The notes under the pieces were generated by a model. That model searched no databases. It had not been told where the DNA came from and saw only the letters and a list, made by a program, of their open reading frames with translations. From assembly GCF_902804485.1 (NCBI RefSeq), contig NZ_CADCST010000112.1, positions 1 to 45,875 on the forward strand: a DNA stretch of 45,875 bases, written 5' to 3'. Positions 17,443 to 25,429 of this stretch are shown piece by piece. The stretch comes from Flavobacterium collinsii (lineage in GTDB: Bacteria; Bacteroidota; Bacteroidia; Flavobacteriales; Flavobacteriaceae). Numbering within the stretch: position 1 is the first letter of the stretch; every line of letters starts with the position of its first letter. The position numbers were made by a program, and so were the translations under genes.

Positions 17443-17770
17443 ATGCTTATTTCTACGTCAGAGCAATTGCGTTGAAAAAATAGAAATGAAAGAAGTTTAT
17501 AGAAACAATTTTTCCTCCAACGATCTCAACCGACCAGAATGGGCAAAGCTTATTAAAAGAATAAAGAAAAAGAAAAATCGCTCACTAGAAAATATTCGTT
17601 TTATAAAATAGGATCGTTTTAGTCGCAACATTGAATATACTTATCAAGTGATCGGGATTCTAAAAGGACTGAATACTCAAGCCATCGCACTTGATTAAGT
17701 AATCAATTTTAAAGTTCATGAAGTATTATAGCGCTTGTTATACTTATCTATTCCAGAAGGAGAGAGTTAG
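17443..17770 (+). pseudogene. Decayed serine recombinase (resolvase) fragment
   Basis: Read in the frame of the ATG at 17486, the translation has serine-recombinase landmarks broken by three in-frame stops: NRPEWAKLIKRIKKKKN, FIK-stop-DRFSRNIEYTYQVIGILKGL, TQAIALD-stop, YLSIPEGE. The phrase DRFSRN with the following helix is characteristic of the catalytic domain. A second frame just upstream (from 17443) reads LISTSEQLR, which resembles the RVST-EQ N-terminal motif, so a frameshift or deletion has also occurred. This is dead mobile DNA next to the defence operon and hints that the island arrived by transposon-like integration. Confidence 0.8.
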
Positions 17771-18027
17771 ACAATCCTTCCTCTAGCTTAACCACACATC
17801 TAAAACCAATACAAAATTACTCACCCTTATATCTTACCATTGATTTGATGTCTTTAAAACCATGTATTCAATCTTATTTGGGAGGGATTTCTACTTCATA
17901 GAATAATTTATCAAACAAAAACATTACTCAAAATTACTCGCTAAACTTCTATTAGACATTGCTTAGATTGATACTCTCCTTTTAATATTATATAACTTTA
18001 AAAAATTAAAGGCCTAACCACTCAATA
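17771..18027. other. Non-coding remainder of the island's right edge
   Basis: No gene or RNA is recognised. It is AT-rich and may be further decayed mobile-element sequence. Confidence 0.35.
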
Positions 18028-18471
18028 TCAATCCGTTTTCCTGCTTTTTTGATACTCGTTTAAAATAGCACCTAAACCTATTAAAAGGAAAAATACGCCA
18101 AGACTGCCCAAAAGTACTGGGTCTACCATATAACCGTAAATCCCATCAATCTCCGCTTTATTCGGATTGGTTGGATCATACAAAACCTTAACCGAACTTC
18201 CTTCAATGTAACTCGGAAGAGAAGTTCCTACATTAGAGGTGAAATCTATTTGTTTACCTGATTTTGTAACAAATGAAACATGGGGGTAATAGAGCGATCC
18301 ATTCTTATTGCCAGCAAGAGGTATCGATTCGATAACTGTACCATAAACAATATTTGCCTTTTCAATAAAGTTTAATTTCTGTTGAAAAAGGCAAAATGCC
18401 CCCACCAATAAAGTCAAACCGGGTATAAAACACACATAAATAACAGCACGAATTAGTCTTTTATTCATCAT
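18028..18471 (-). CDS. DUF3592 membrane protein
   Basis: The 147-aa protein has two membrane segments (about 8-30 and 114-136) flanking a loop with the DUF3592 pattern: VYGTVIESIPL, YYPHVSFVTKSGKQIDFTSN, VKVLYDPTNPNKAEID. Members are small membrane proteins of unknown role. It stands alone between the recombinase remnant and the tRNA cluster. Confidence 0.85.
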   Translation of the reverse strand: MMNKRLIRAVIYVCFIPGLTLLVGAFCLFQQKLNFIEKANIVYGTVIESIPLAGNKNGSLYYPHVSFVTKSGKQIDFTSNVGTSLPSYIEGSSVKVLYDPTNPNKAEIDGIYGYMVDPVLLGSLGVFFLLIGLGAILNEYQKSRKTD

Positions 18472-18670
18472 TTATTATTAAAATTAATGGTTGTGTCACA
18501 TTGCCCCGCAGGTTATTACTAATTACTTTATCAGAAATGACTATACATTCATTTTCTCTAATTCAACCTCTTATTCGCATACCATGAATACTCCTTTGAT
18601 AGTGAAAAGTTTCATCATTTTTTAGATTGACCCTTGATCCGATATGGGTCAAGAAAAAAAAATCTCACAC

Positions 18671-18704
18671 AAAACAAAAAAGCCACTCGATTTGAGTGGC
18701 TTTT
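18671..18704 (-). terminator. Terminator of the tRNA cluster
   Basis: A perfect 11-bp stem (18678-18688 with 18694-18704) has a 5-nt loop. On the minus strand it is followed by TTTTGTTTTG and lies 3 nt beyond tRNA-Arg. Confidence 0.85.
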
Positions 18705-18706
18705 CG

Positions 18707-18780
<74 letters not shown>

Positions 18781-18811
18781 ATTTTTTATAAAACTTCCGA
18801 CAAAGTTCTTG

Positions 18812-18886
18812 TCGGGGTGGCAGGATTCGAACCTGCGGCCTCCTGCTCCCAAAGCAGGCGCGATAACCGGGCTACGCTACACCCCG
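18812..18886 (-). tRNA. tRNA-Pro (anticodon TGG)
   Basis: Minus-strand cloverleaf: acceptor CGGGGTG with CACCCCG, anticodon loop TTTGGGA giving TGG, T-arm GGTTCGAATCC, discriminator A at 18812. It starts with C1, as is usual for tRNA-Pro. Confidence 0.94.
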
Positions 18887-18900
18887 AGGCAAAAATTAAG

Positions 18901-18984
18901 CGGAGAGACAGGGACTCGAACCCTGGCGACGGTTACCCGTCGACAGATTAGCAATCTGCTCCATTACCGCTCTGGCACCTCTCC
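18901..18984 (-). tRNA. tRNA-Ser (anticodon GCT)
   Basis: Minus-strand type II tRNA with a long variable arm (CGACGGGTAACCGTCG): acceptor GGAGAGG with TCTCTCC, anticodon loop TTGCTAA giving GCT, discriminator G. It is the first gene of the three-tRNA transcript. Confidence 0.94.
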
Positions 18985-19015
18985 AAGCTCAAGAAACGTG
19001 TTCTGTTTTGCGGTT

Positions 19016-19047
19016 GCAAATGTAAGACAACATTCCATATCTCACAA
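19016..19047 (-). promoter_or_regulatory. Promoter of the tRNA Ser-Pro-Arg cluster
   Basis: The minus strand has TTG (19045-19047), a 20-nt spacer and TACATTTGC (19016-19024), then AACCGC. The layout and the start region resemble the three rRNA promoters at the left end, which suggests shared growth-rate control of stable RNAs. Confidence 0.75.
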
Positions 19048-19167
19048 CTATTTCGACGCTTTTTTTTGTCTTTTTTCAATCTTTTTTTTAAACCTCTTCA
19101 CAATCAAACAAATAGAATTAACAAAAATTTGATATTAAATTTAAAATCCAATCGAATTGCCTCAAAA

Positions 19168-19198
19168 TTTGAATTTATTCAAATAAAGAGTAAATTTG
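19168..19198 (+). promoter_or_regulatory. Promoter of the thiolase gene
   Basis: TTTG (19168-19171), a 19-nt spacer and TAAATTTG (19191-19198) fit the Bacteroidota housekeeping consensus, 25 nt before the thiolase ATG. Confidence 0.7.
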
Positions 19199-19223
19199 CT
19201 TGATTAACTAATATTAACAGAAA

Positions 19224-20402
19224 ATGAACAAAAGAGTTGTTATCGTTTCTGCCGTTAGAACACCTATCGGAAGTTTCATGGGAGGTTTATCTACCGTACC
19301 CGCACCAAAATTAGGTGCTGCCGCAATAAAAGGCGCACTTCAAAAAATTAACCTTGACCCAAAATTAGTTGATGAAGTTTTTATGGGTAATGTGGTACAG
19401 GCCGGAGTTGGCCAGGCACCAGCGCGTCAGGCTGCACTTTTTGCAGGTTTATCTGAAGAAGTTGCCGCTACAACTGTAAACAAAGTTTGTGCTTCAGGAA
19501 TGAAAGCTGTTATGTTTGCCGCACAGGCTATCGCTTGTGGTGATGCTGAAATCGTAGTAGCCGGAGGAATGGAAAACATGAGTTTGATTCCGCATTACGT
19601 ACAAATGCGCAACGGAACAAAATTTGGTCCGGCTTCTTTGCTTGACGGAATGCAGAAAGATGGTTTGACAGATGCTTACGATAACAACGCAATGGGAGTT
19701 TGCGCTGATTTATGTGCGTCTGAATACAACATCAGCCGTGAAGAACAGGATAATTTTGCTATTCAGTCTTATGAAAGAAGTGCAAAAGCCTGGGATGCCG
19801 GAAAATTTGATAACGAAATTGTTCCTGTAGAAGTTCCGCAAAGACGTGGTGAACCTGTCATCGTTTCAAAAGACGAAGAATATACCAATGTAAAATTAGA
19901 CAAGATCCCTTCGTTAAGTGCTGTTTTTACTAAAGACGGAACAGTTACTGCTGCAAACGCTTCTACTATCAATGATGGAGCTGCTGCTTTAGTTTTAATG
20001 TCTGAAGAAAAAGCAATCTCACTAGGATTAAAACCTTTAGCGTACATAAAAGGTTATGCTGATGCTGCTCAGGAGCCAAAATGGTTTACAACAAGCCCTG
20101 CAAAAGCACTACCAAAAGCCTTAGACAAAGCAGGAATTTCAATAAGTGATGTTGATTATTTCGAATTCAACGAAGCATTCGCGGTAGTTGGATTAGCCAA
20201 TTCAAAAATCCTTAGTCTTGATAACGACAAAGTAAACGTAAATGGTGGAGCTGTTTCATTAGGACATCCTCTAGGATGTTCGGGAGCAAGAATCATCGTA
20301 ACTTTACTAAGTGTTTTAGAACAAAACAATGCTAAAACCGGAGCTGCAGCAATTTGCAACGGTGGTGGCGGTGCTTCGGCAATTGTTATCGAGAGAGCTT
20401 AA
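19224..20402 (+). CDS. Acetyl-CoA C-acetyltransferase (thiolase)
   Basis: The 392-aa full-length thiolase catalyses condensation of two acetyl-CoA to acetoacetyl-CoA, or beta-ketothiolysis. The nucleophile is Cys89 in KVCASGMKAV, and NEAFA is present. The GHPLGCSGAR motif carries His348, and Cys378 lies in ICNGGGGAS. It stands alone behind its own promoter and is closed by a terminator at 20414. It is cytoplasmic, serving fatty-acid, amino-acid or ketone-body metabolism; the sequence does not separate these. Confidence 0.94.
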   Translation: MNKRVVIVSAVRTPIGSFMGGLSTVPAPKLGAAAIKGALQKINLDPKLVDEVFMGNVVQAGVGQAPARQAALFAGLSEEVAATTVNKVCASGMKAVMFAAQAIACGDAEIVVAGGMENMSLIPHYVQMRNGTKFGPASLLDGMQKDGLTDAYDNNAMGVCADLCASEYNISREEQDNFAIQSYERSAKAWDAGKFDNEIVPVEVPQRRGEPVIVSKDEEYTNVKLDKIPSLSAVFTKDGTVTAANASTINDGAAALVLMSEEKAISLGLKPLAYIKGYADAAQEPKWFTTSPAKALPKALDKAGISISDVDYFEFNEAFAVVGLANSKILSLDNDKVNVNGGAVSLGHPLGCSGARIIVTLLSVLEQNNAKTGAAAICNGGGGASAIVIERA

Positions 20403-20413
20403 ATACTATTTTA

Positions 20414-20452
20414 TCAGGAGTTACTACATTAGTAAATAACTCCTGATTTTCA
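20414..20452 (+). terminator. Terminator after the thiolase gene
   Basis: A perfect 11-bp stem (ATCAGGAGTTA, 20414-20424, with its complement 20438-20448) is followed by TTTTC. It ends 20 nt before the next start codon. Confidence 0.82.
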
Positions 20453-20470
20453 ACTCATAAATTACCCTAA

Positions 20471-21232
20471 ATGTTCGGAATTTGCAATCTAGCCATAGTA
20501 CCCGTACGAGCTGAGCCAAGTGACAGAAGTGAAATCGTTACTCAACTTTTGTTTGGTGAACATATCGAGATTTTAGAACGCCAAAATCAATGGGCCCGAA
20601 TAAGAATTCAGTTCGATGATTATGAAGGCTGGGTAGATTCAAAACAATACCAGATTATCTCGGAAGCAAATTTCAACCAATTAAGCAGTGAAGCAATTAT
20701 TCTAAATGCCGACCTGATTGATTACATCACTTCTTCAAATAATTTGTTACTGCCAATTCCGCTTGGCGCTTCTTTATCTTTTTTAAACAATAGCGAAATC
20801 AATATTTCAAATTTTGATTTTGAAGGCACCAAAACCAGCGGTATAAAACCTAAGAGCGCTATTATAAGCACGGCTTTTATGTATTTGAATGCTCCCTATC
20901 TTTGGGGAGGAAAAACTCCTTTTGGAATTGACTGTTCCGGTTTTACCCAAATGGTCTACAAATTAAACGGCTACAAAATTCATCGTGATGCCTCACAACA
21001 AGCCCTTGACGGAGAACCTTTGAGCTTCATCGAAGAAAGTGAGCCCGGCGATCTGGCGTTTTTTGATAATGACGAAGGAAATATTACACATGTTGGTATC
21101 ATTATGGACAATAATTACATCATTCACGCCAGTGGAAAAGTTCGTATTGATCGTTTGGACCACTTAGGAATCTACAATCCTGAAACAAACAAACACACCC
21201 ATAAGTTACGTGTGATCAAGAAGATAATCTAA
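20471..21232 (+). CDS. NlpC/P60 (C40) cell-wall peptidase with N-terminal SH3-like domain
   Basis: The 253-aa protein has an SH3b-like domain at about 5-65 (VRAEPSDRSEIVTQLLFGE, then WVDSKQY), a middle segment and an NlpC/P60 domain at about 125-250. Catalytic residues are Cys155 in DCSGF, His207 in THVGI and His219 in IIHASG. It cleaves gamma-D-glutamyl-meso-diaminopimelate bonds in peptidoglycan fragments. No signal peptide is visible, so it may recycle muropeptides in the cytoplasm, or the export signal is not recognisable. Confidence 0.92.
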   Translation: MFGICNLAIVPVRAEPSDRSEIVTQLLFGEHIEILERQNQWARIRIQFDDYEGWVDSKQYQIISEANFNQLSSEAIILNADLIDYITSSNNLLLPIPLGASLSFLNNSEINISNFDFEGTKTSGIKPKSAIISTAFMYLNAPYLWGGKTPFGIDCSGFTQMVYKLNGYKIHRDASQQALDGEPLSFIEESEPGDLAFFDNDEGNITHVGIIMDNNYIIHASGKVRIDRLDHLGIYNPETNKHTHKLRVIKKII

Positions 21233-21281
21233 ATTTTTCATCCTCCCTCTAAGTTAATTTTTCTCTAAACCCTGAAGCAAA

Positions 21282-21317
21282 CAACAAAATTATTATATCT
21301 TTATAGCAAATTTGTTG
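21282..21317. promoter_or_regulatory. Possible operator of the Xre/RES pair
   Basis: An imperfect inverted repeat (CAACAAAATT, 21282-21291, with AAATTTGTTG, 21308-21317; 9 of 10 positions) lies directly upstream of the antitoxin ATG at 21322. Antitoxin autoregulation at such a site is usual. Confidence 0.45.
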
Positions 21318-21321
21318 TATC

Positions 21322-21822
21322 ATGGATAAAATAACGCAGAAAACAGAACCTTTTGATACTAAAAGAAGTATTCGAAATGCCTCAGGAAAAGTAATCTCCA
21401 TTAAAAGATCTACTTTAAGTTCTGATGGTAAAGAATACAGCTGGAGCAACAAGCTGGAACGTGTTGGAGTCATCCGATCCGGTATTCCTTATGATTCAAT
21501 CGAAGTCATCAGCAGGCGATTAAACAATCCTGTAAAATCTGTTCTGGCCATTGTAGGGATTCCTCAAACTACTTATAACAAGAAAAAAAGCGAACATTTG
21601 CTTTTAGACAGCAGAGACAGCGAATTGGTTATTTTAATCAATGAGCTGATCGATTATGGCCTTGAAGTTTTCAATAATGAAGAAGAAAAATTTCAAAGAT
21701 GGCTCAAAAAACCTAATTTATCTATCGGCGGAAGCACTCCTGAAAACATGCTGGACACCGTAACAGGAATTAACGAAGTGAAATTTAGTTTAAATCGATT
21801 AGAGTTTGGAAACTTAGCTTAA
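21322..21822 (+). CDS. Xre/ParS-type antitoxin (DUF2384)
   Basis: The 166-aa protein has a basic N-terminus (1-60), a helix-turn-helix region (about 60-105: GIPYDSIEVISRRLNNPVKS and VLAIVGIPQTTYNKKKS) and a C-terminal DUF2384 toxin-binding domain (about 110-166, with FQRWLKKPNLSIGGSTPENM and the LDTVTGINEV segment). It neutralises the RES toxin encoded directly downstream; its stop codon TAA abuts the toxin ATG. It is probably an autorepressor. Confidence 0.92.
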   Translation: MDKITQKTEPFDTKRSIRNASGKVISIKRSTLSSDGKEYSWSNKLERVGVIRSGIPYDSIEVISRRLNNPVKSVLAIVGIPQTTYNKKKSEHLLLDSRDSELVILINELIDYGLEVFNNEEEKFQRWLKKPNLSIGGSTPENMLDTVTGINEVKFSLNRLEFGNLA

Positions 21823-22296
21823 ATGAAGGTTTTTAGAATCGAAAGAGAAAAATACTTAAGCACAACTTTAGCAGGAATTGGAGCTTCAATGTCTGAGGGT
21901 TTCCGATGGAACAGCCTTAATACCCGCATGGTTTATACTGCCGAAAGCAGAGCATTGGCAACACTTGAAGTATCTGTTCATTTAGATTTAAGTGAAGATT
22001 TGCCTTTGGACCGTTTTTATGTCGAAATCGAAATCCCGGATGACATCACCATTCAGGAAGTTAACATAGAAGACTTACCCGAAGACTGGAATTCAAAACC
22101 TCCAATAGTAATAACACAAACGATTGGCGATGATTTTATAGATTACAACGAAGCTGCAATCTTAAAAGTTCCTAGTTGCATAGTACCACAGGAATTCAAT
22201 TATTTAATAAATCCAACCCATCCGGACAGTAAAAAGATCAAGGTTATCAGTAGTACCAGAATGAATTTTGATTCGAGATTTCAAAACAAACACTAA
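21823..22296 (+). CDS. RES-domain toxin (NAD+-degrading type)
   Basis: The 157-aa protein has the RES signature: Arg in FRIEREKYL, the GFRWNSLNTRMVYTAESRALATLE block with Arg, Tyr and Glu, and Ser in KVISSTRMNFDSRF near the C-terminus. Proteins of this family, such as MbcT and Res, deplete NAD+. It is coupled to the antitoxin with no gap. Its stop codon lies inside the first unit of the 22292-22768 repeat array, so the last residues and the stop are repeat-derived. Confidence 0.9.
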   Translation: MKVFRIEREKYLSTTLAGIGASMSEGFRWNSLNTRMVYTAESRALATLEVSVHLDLSEDLPLDRFYVEIEIPDDITIQEVNIEDLPEDWNSKPPIVITQTIGDDFIDYNEAAILKVPSCIVPQEFNYLINPTHPDSKKIKVISSTRMNFDSRFQNKH

Positions 22297-22768
22297 TTTC
22301 ACGAATTAGCACGAAGTAAAAATCTATTTAATCTTTATAATCTGTGGCAAAAAAATTAGTGACAATTAGTGTAATCCGTGTTTAAACACTAATTTCACGA
22401 ATGTACACAAATTAAAATCTTTCTAATCTATCTAATCTGTGGCAAAAAAAATTAGTGACAATTAGTGCAATCCGTGTTTAAACCCTAATTTCACGAATGT
22501 ACACGAATTAAAATCTTTCTAATCTATCTAATCTGCGGCAAAAAAATTAGTAACAATTAGTGCAATCCGTGTTTAAACACTAATTTCACGAATTAGCATG
22601 AAGTAAAAATCCACTTAATCTTTATAATCTGTGGCAAAAAATTAGTGCCAATTAGTGCAATCCGTGTTTAAACATTAATTTCACGAATGTACTCGAATTA
22701 AAATCTTTCTAATCTATCTAATCTGTGGCAAAAAAATTAGTGACAATTAGTGTAATTCGTGTTTAGGC
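22292..22768. repeat. Array of five 95-96-bp tandem repeats
   Basis: Units start at 22292, 22388, 22484, 22579 and 22674. Each begins CTAATTTCACGAAT and ends AATCCGTGTTTAAAC with small variations. The unit ends are imperfect inverted complements (CACGAAT..ACACGAATT against AATTAGTGCAATCCGTG), so each unit can fold. Two sub-types differ in the centre: units 1 and 4 contain TAGCACGAAGTAAAAATC or a close variant, and units 2, 3 and 5 contain GTACACGAATTAAAATC or a close variant. The array fills the whole gap between two convergent genes and supplies both of their stop codons. It is not CRISPR, because there are no unique spacers. Confidence 0.9.
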
Positions 22769-23608
22769 ACTTATTCTGATTGTTTTTCTAAACTCCGAAG
22801 GGCTGTTTCCTTTTTGCTTTTTGAAGAATTTATTAAAGTGACTTTCATCGGTAAAACCAAATTCGTAAGCAATCTCATTGATTCGTTTATCACTAAACTG
22901 TAGGCGATGCTCAATCAGCTTTGTTTTATAATTGCTGATATACTGCTGCATGGTTTCGTTGGCATGCTTTTTAAAATAGCGTCCTAAATACGTATTTGAA
23001 ATTCCGAAATAATCGCTAATCGATTCTGCTTTGATTCTTTCAGGATAATAAATGTTGTTTTGAATGTACTGCAAAATATCCATTGCTTTTGCCTCACAGC
23101 CAATATTTACTTGCTCGGGCAAATACTTCGCGATATTTCTTGCCACCACGATAATCAAAGTGTTCACCAATTGCTGAATCAATTCTTTATTATAGACATC
23201 TTTATCTTCATACTCCCTAATAATTGCCTCCACCATAACTTTCACCAAACATTTATCGGCAACATTTTTTAAAATACAGCCCGGCTGATGATTCGCATTT
23301 TGTAGAATATACTCTAAACGCTGAATATTTTCATTTTGCAGGCTTGAATTTTTTAAATAAATATCATTGAACCTCAAAAAGAAAAACTTTGTTTTGGTTT
23401 CAATGGTAAAATTATGACAATCCTCAGGAGTCAAGAGAAACATATGTCCAGCATCATATTCAAAGACATTTTTATTGATGCATTGCAAACCGGTTCCGTT
23501 CAGAATATAAACCAATTCAAAAAAATTATGACGATCACCTACATCCGGGTATTCATCTAAAGTCTCAAAGGAAACACTAAACGGTTCGTATAAATTTTCT
23601 TTTTTCAT
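22763..23608 (-). CDS. AraC-family transcriptional regulator
   Basis: The 281-aa protein (start at 23608 chosen; an upstream in-frame ATG at 23653 would place the start inside the promoter region) has an N-terminal cupin-like sensor domain (about 10-150, with NFFELVYILNGTG and MFLLTPEDCHNF) and a C-terminal double helix-turn-helix (about 180-281: YFGISNTYLGRYFKKH and INEIAYEFGFTDESHFNKFFKK). It is divergent from the aldo/keto reductase and shares the 23652-23696 inverted repeat with it. It probably senses a small quinone- or aldehyde-like compound and controls the redox cluster. Its stop codon lies in the last repeat unit. Confidence 0.92.
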   Translation of the reverse strand: MKKENLYEPFSVSFETLDEYPDVGDRHNFFELVYILNGTGLQCINKNVFEYDAGHMFLLTPEDCHNFTIETKTKFFFLRFNDIYLKNSSLQNENIQRLEYILQNANHQPGCILKNVADKCLVKVMVEAIIREYEDKDVYNKELIQQLVNTLIIVVARNIAKYLPEQVNIGCEAKAMDILQYIQNNIYYPERIKAESISDYFGISNTYLGRYFKKHANETMQQYISNYKTKLIEHRLQFSDKRINEIAYEFGFTDESHFNKFFKKQKGNSPSEFRKTIRISA

Positions 23609-23651
23609 AATAGTTATTATTATATCGTGGCTGCAAATATACCTAAAAAAC

Positions 23652-23696
23652 ACAAATATATACCATTTAACACTCTTAAAAATGGTATATATTTGT
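23652..23696. promoter_or_regulatory. 17-bp perfect inverted repeat spanning divergent promoters
   Basis: The arms 23652-23668 and 23680-23696 are perfect complements with an 11-nt centre. Each arm contains TATATTTG in the outward direction (23688-23695 plus; 23653-23660 minus), which is a TAnnTTTG -7 element for the aldo/keto reductase and for the AraC gene respectively. A regulator bound here would control both promoters at once. Confidence 0.65.
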
Positions 23697-23728
23697 CAAA
23701 TAATTTTAAACGATCAAAAATATCACTT

Positions 23729-24715
23729 ATGGAATATAGAAAATTAGGCAATACTGAACTTGAATTATCCACGATTACATACGGCGCATTTGCGATCGGC
23801 GGGAATATGTGGGGCGGAAACGATAAAGCAGATTCAATTGCTTCTGTTCATGCTTCAATCGATCATGGTGTGACTACAATTGACACTGCTCCTTTCTACG
23901 GATTTGGTTTAAGCGAGGTCATGATTGGTGAAGCTTTAAAAACGCAAAATCGTTCGAAAGTACAGTTATTGACAAAATTTGGTCTGGTTTGGGACGGAAG
24001 TACTAACGGAAAAGGCGAATTCTTTTTCGATGCTGAAGACAATGGAAAAAAAGTCCCTATTTACAAATATGCTTCCAAAAACAATATTATTAAAGAAGTT
24101 GAAGAAAGTCTAAAACGTCTTCAAACCGATTATATCGACTTGCTTCAAATTCACTGGCCGGATACTACAACTCCCATTCACGAAACAATGGAGGCGCTTG
24201 AAAGCCTAATTCAACAAGGAAAAATCAGAGCAGCAGGAGTAAGTAATTACAATGCATCGCAAGTTCAGGAGGCACAAAAAACCATTCAATTAGCTTCCAA
24301 TCAGGTTCCGTTTAGTATGTTAAATCGTAGTATTGAAACTGATTTGGTTCCACTAACGCTTGCTGAAAATATTGGAATTATTGCCTACAGTCCGATGGAA
24401 AGAGGTTTATTGACCGGTAAATATTTCACCGATGGTAAATTAAAGGACAACGATCATCGAAATGGTTATTTCGGTCAGTTTGATCTTCAGAAGGTAAAAA
24501 CTTTGGTAGAAGAACTGAGCTCTTTAGCCAATGCCAAACACATTTCTATTTCACAATTGGTTTTACGCTGGACGACTTTACAAAAAGGAATTACAATTGT
24601 TCTGGCCGGAGCCCGAAATGCAGAACAAGCCATTTCAAACGCTAAAACAATGGATTTTGATTTATCTGTTTCTGAATTAGATTTCATCGATCAGGCTATT
24701 TCAAAATTAAAATAG
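23729..24715 (+). CDS. Aldo/keto reductase
   Basis: The 328-aa NADPH-dependent oxidoreductase starts at 23729. The in-frame ATG at 23627 would run through the operator, so it is rejected. Family signs are TIDTAPFYGFGLSE with Asp-Tyr catalytic elements, LLTKFG with the catalytic Lys, DLLQIHWPD with His, GVSNYNASQ, IAYSPMERGLLTGKY, and LAGARNAEQ for NADP binding. It is the first gene of a four-gene redox cluster controlled with the divergent AraC gene. It likely reduces aldehydes or ketones of reactive compounds. Confidence 0.92.
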   Translation: MEYRKLGNTELELSTITYGAFAIGGNMWGGNDKADSIASVHASIDHGVTTIDTAPFYGFGLSEVMIGEALKTQNRSKVQLLTKFGLVWDGSTNGKGEFFFDAEDNGKKVPIYKYASKNNIIKEVEESLKRLQTDYIDLLQIHWPDTTTPIHETMEALESLIQQGKIRAAGVSNYNASQVQEAQKTIQLASNQVPFSMLNRSIETDLVPLTLAENIGIIAYSPMERGLLTGKYFTDGKLKDNDHRNGYFGQFDLQKVKTLVEELSSLANAKHISISQLVLRWTTLQKGITIVLAGARNAEQAISNAKTMDFDLSVSELDFIDQAISKLK

Positions 24716-24769
24716 TTACCCGAGCAGTTTTACCTTCTTTTAAAAAAGCATAAAAAATTAAATTATATC

Positions 24770-24794
24770 AAAGAGATACCACTCTTATCTCTTT
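24770..24794. other. Hairpin between aldo/keto reductase and MdaB genes
   Basis: A perfect 9-bp stem (AAAGAGATA, 24770-24778, with TATCTCTTT, 24786-24794) has a 7-nt loop. There is no T-tract. It may be a weak terminator or a processing/stability element inside the cluster. Confidence 0.45.
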
Positions 24795-24821
24795 CACAAA
24801 CACATAAGAGCAATCCATAGT

Positions 24822-25427
24822 ATGAAAAAAATATTTATTATCAACGGCGGGCAAAATTTTGCTCATTCAGGTGGAAAATTCAATCAAACCGTTACTGACT
24901 GGACAATAGAATACTTAACAAACAGCAAACAATTTGAAGTGAAAACAACCGACATTAAACAAGAAGTCGATTTAGACGAAGAAGTCGAAAAATTCGTTTG
25001 GGCAGATGTAGTCGTTTATCACACACCTGTTTGGTGGTTTCAATTACCGAATCTTTTTAAAAAATATATTGATGATGTTTTTACTGCCGGACATCAAAAA
25101 GGAATTTACAAAAACGACGGCAGAACGAGAACAAATCCGGATATCAATTACGGTACAGGCGGGCTTTTGCATGGGCGAAAATACATGCTTACCACAAGTT
25201 GGAATGCCCCTGCAACAGCTTTTACCCTTCCGGGAGAATTTTTTGAAGAAACAACTGTAGACGAAGGTGTTATGTTTGGTTTCCATAAAATGAATAAATT
25301 TGTAGGAATGGAGAAATTAGACGGTTTCCATTTTCATGATGTCGAAAAAGGTGCTACAGCCGAAAATATTGGTATCTTTAAGGTAAACTATACCAACCAT
25401 TTAGAACAAATCTTTAAAACTTTATAA
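24822..25427 (+). CDS. NAD(P)H quinone reductase, MdaB-like flavodoxin-fold protein
   Basis: The 201-aa soluble protein has the flavodoxin-like fold of the NAD(P)H dehydrogenase (quinone)/MdaB family: FIINGGQNF phosphate-loop region at the start, VVYHTPVWWFQLPNLFKKYIDDVF, a GGLLHGRKYMLTTSWNAP segment and the closing FHFHDVEKG. It performs two-electron reduction of quinones with FAD. The next gene starts 2 nt later and encodes a YgiN-like monooxygenase. The pair resembles E. coli mdaB-ygiN. Confidence 0.9.
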   Translation: MKKIFIINGGQNFAHSGGKFNQTVTDWTIEYLTNSKQFEVKTTDIKQEVDLDEEVEKFVWADVVVYHTPVWWFQLPNLFKKYIDDVFTAGHQKGIYKNDGRTRTNPDINYGTGGLLHGRKYMLTTSWNAPATAFTLPGEFFEETTVDEGVMFGFHKMNKFVGMEKLDGFHFHDVEKGATAENIGIFKVNYTNHLEQIFKTL

Positions 25428-25429
25428 TT

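Noticed and set aside
22292..22768. CRISPR array
   Set aside because: Whole 95-96-bp units repeat without unique spacers, and no cas genes are present.
23609..23728. N-terminal extensions of the AraC and aldo/keto reductase ORFs
   Set aside because: Both would run through the shared inverted-repeat promoter. The domains begin at the inner ATGs (23608 and 23729).
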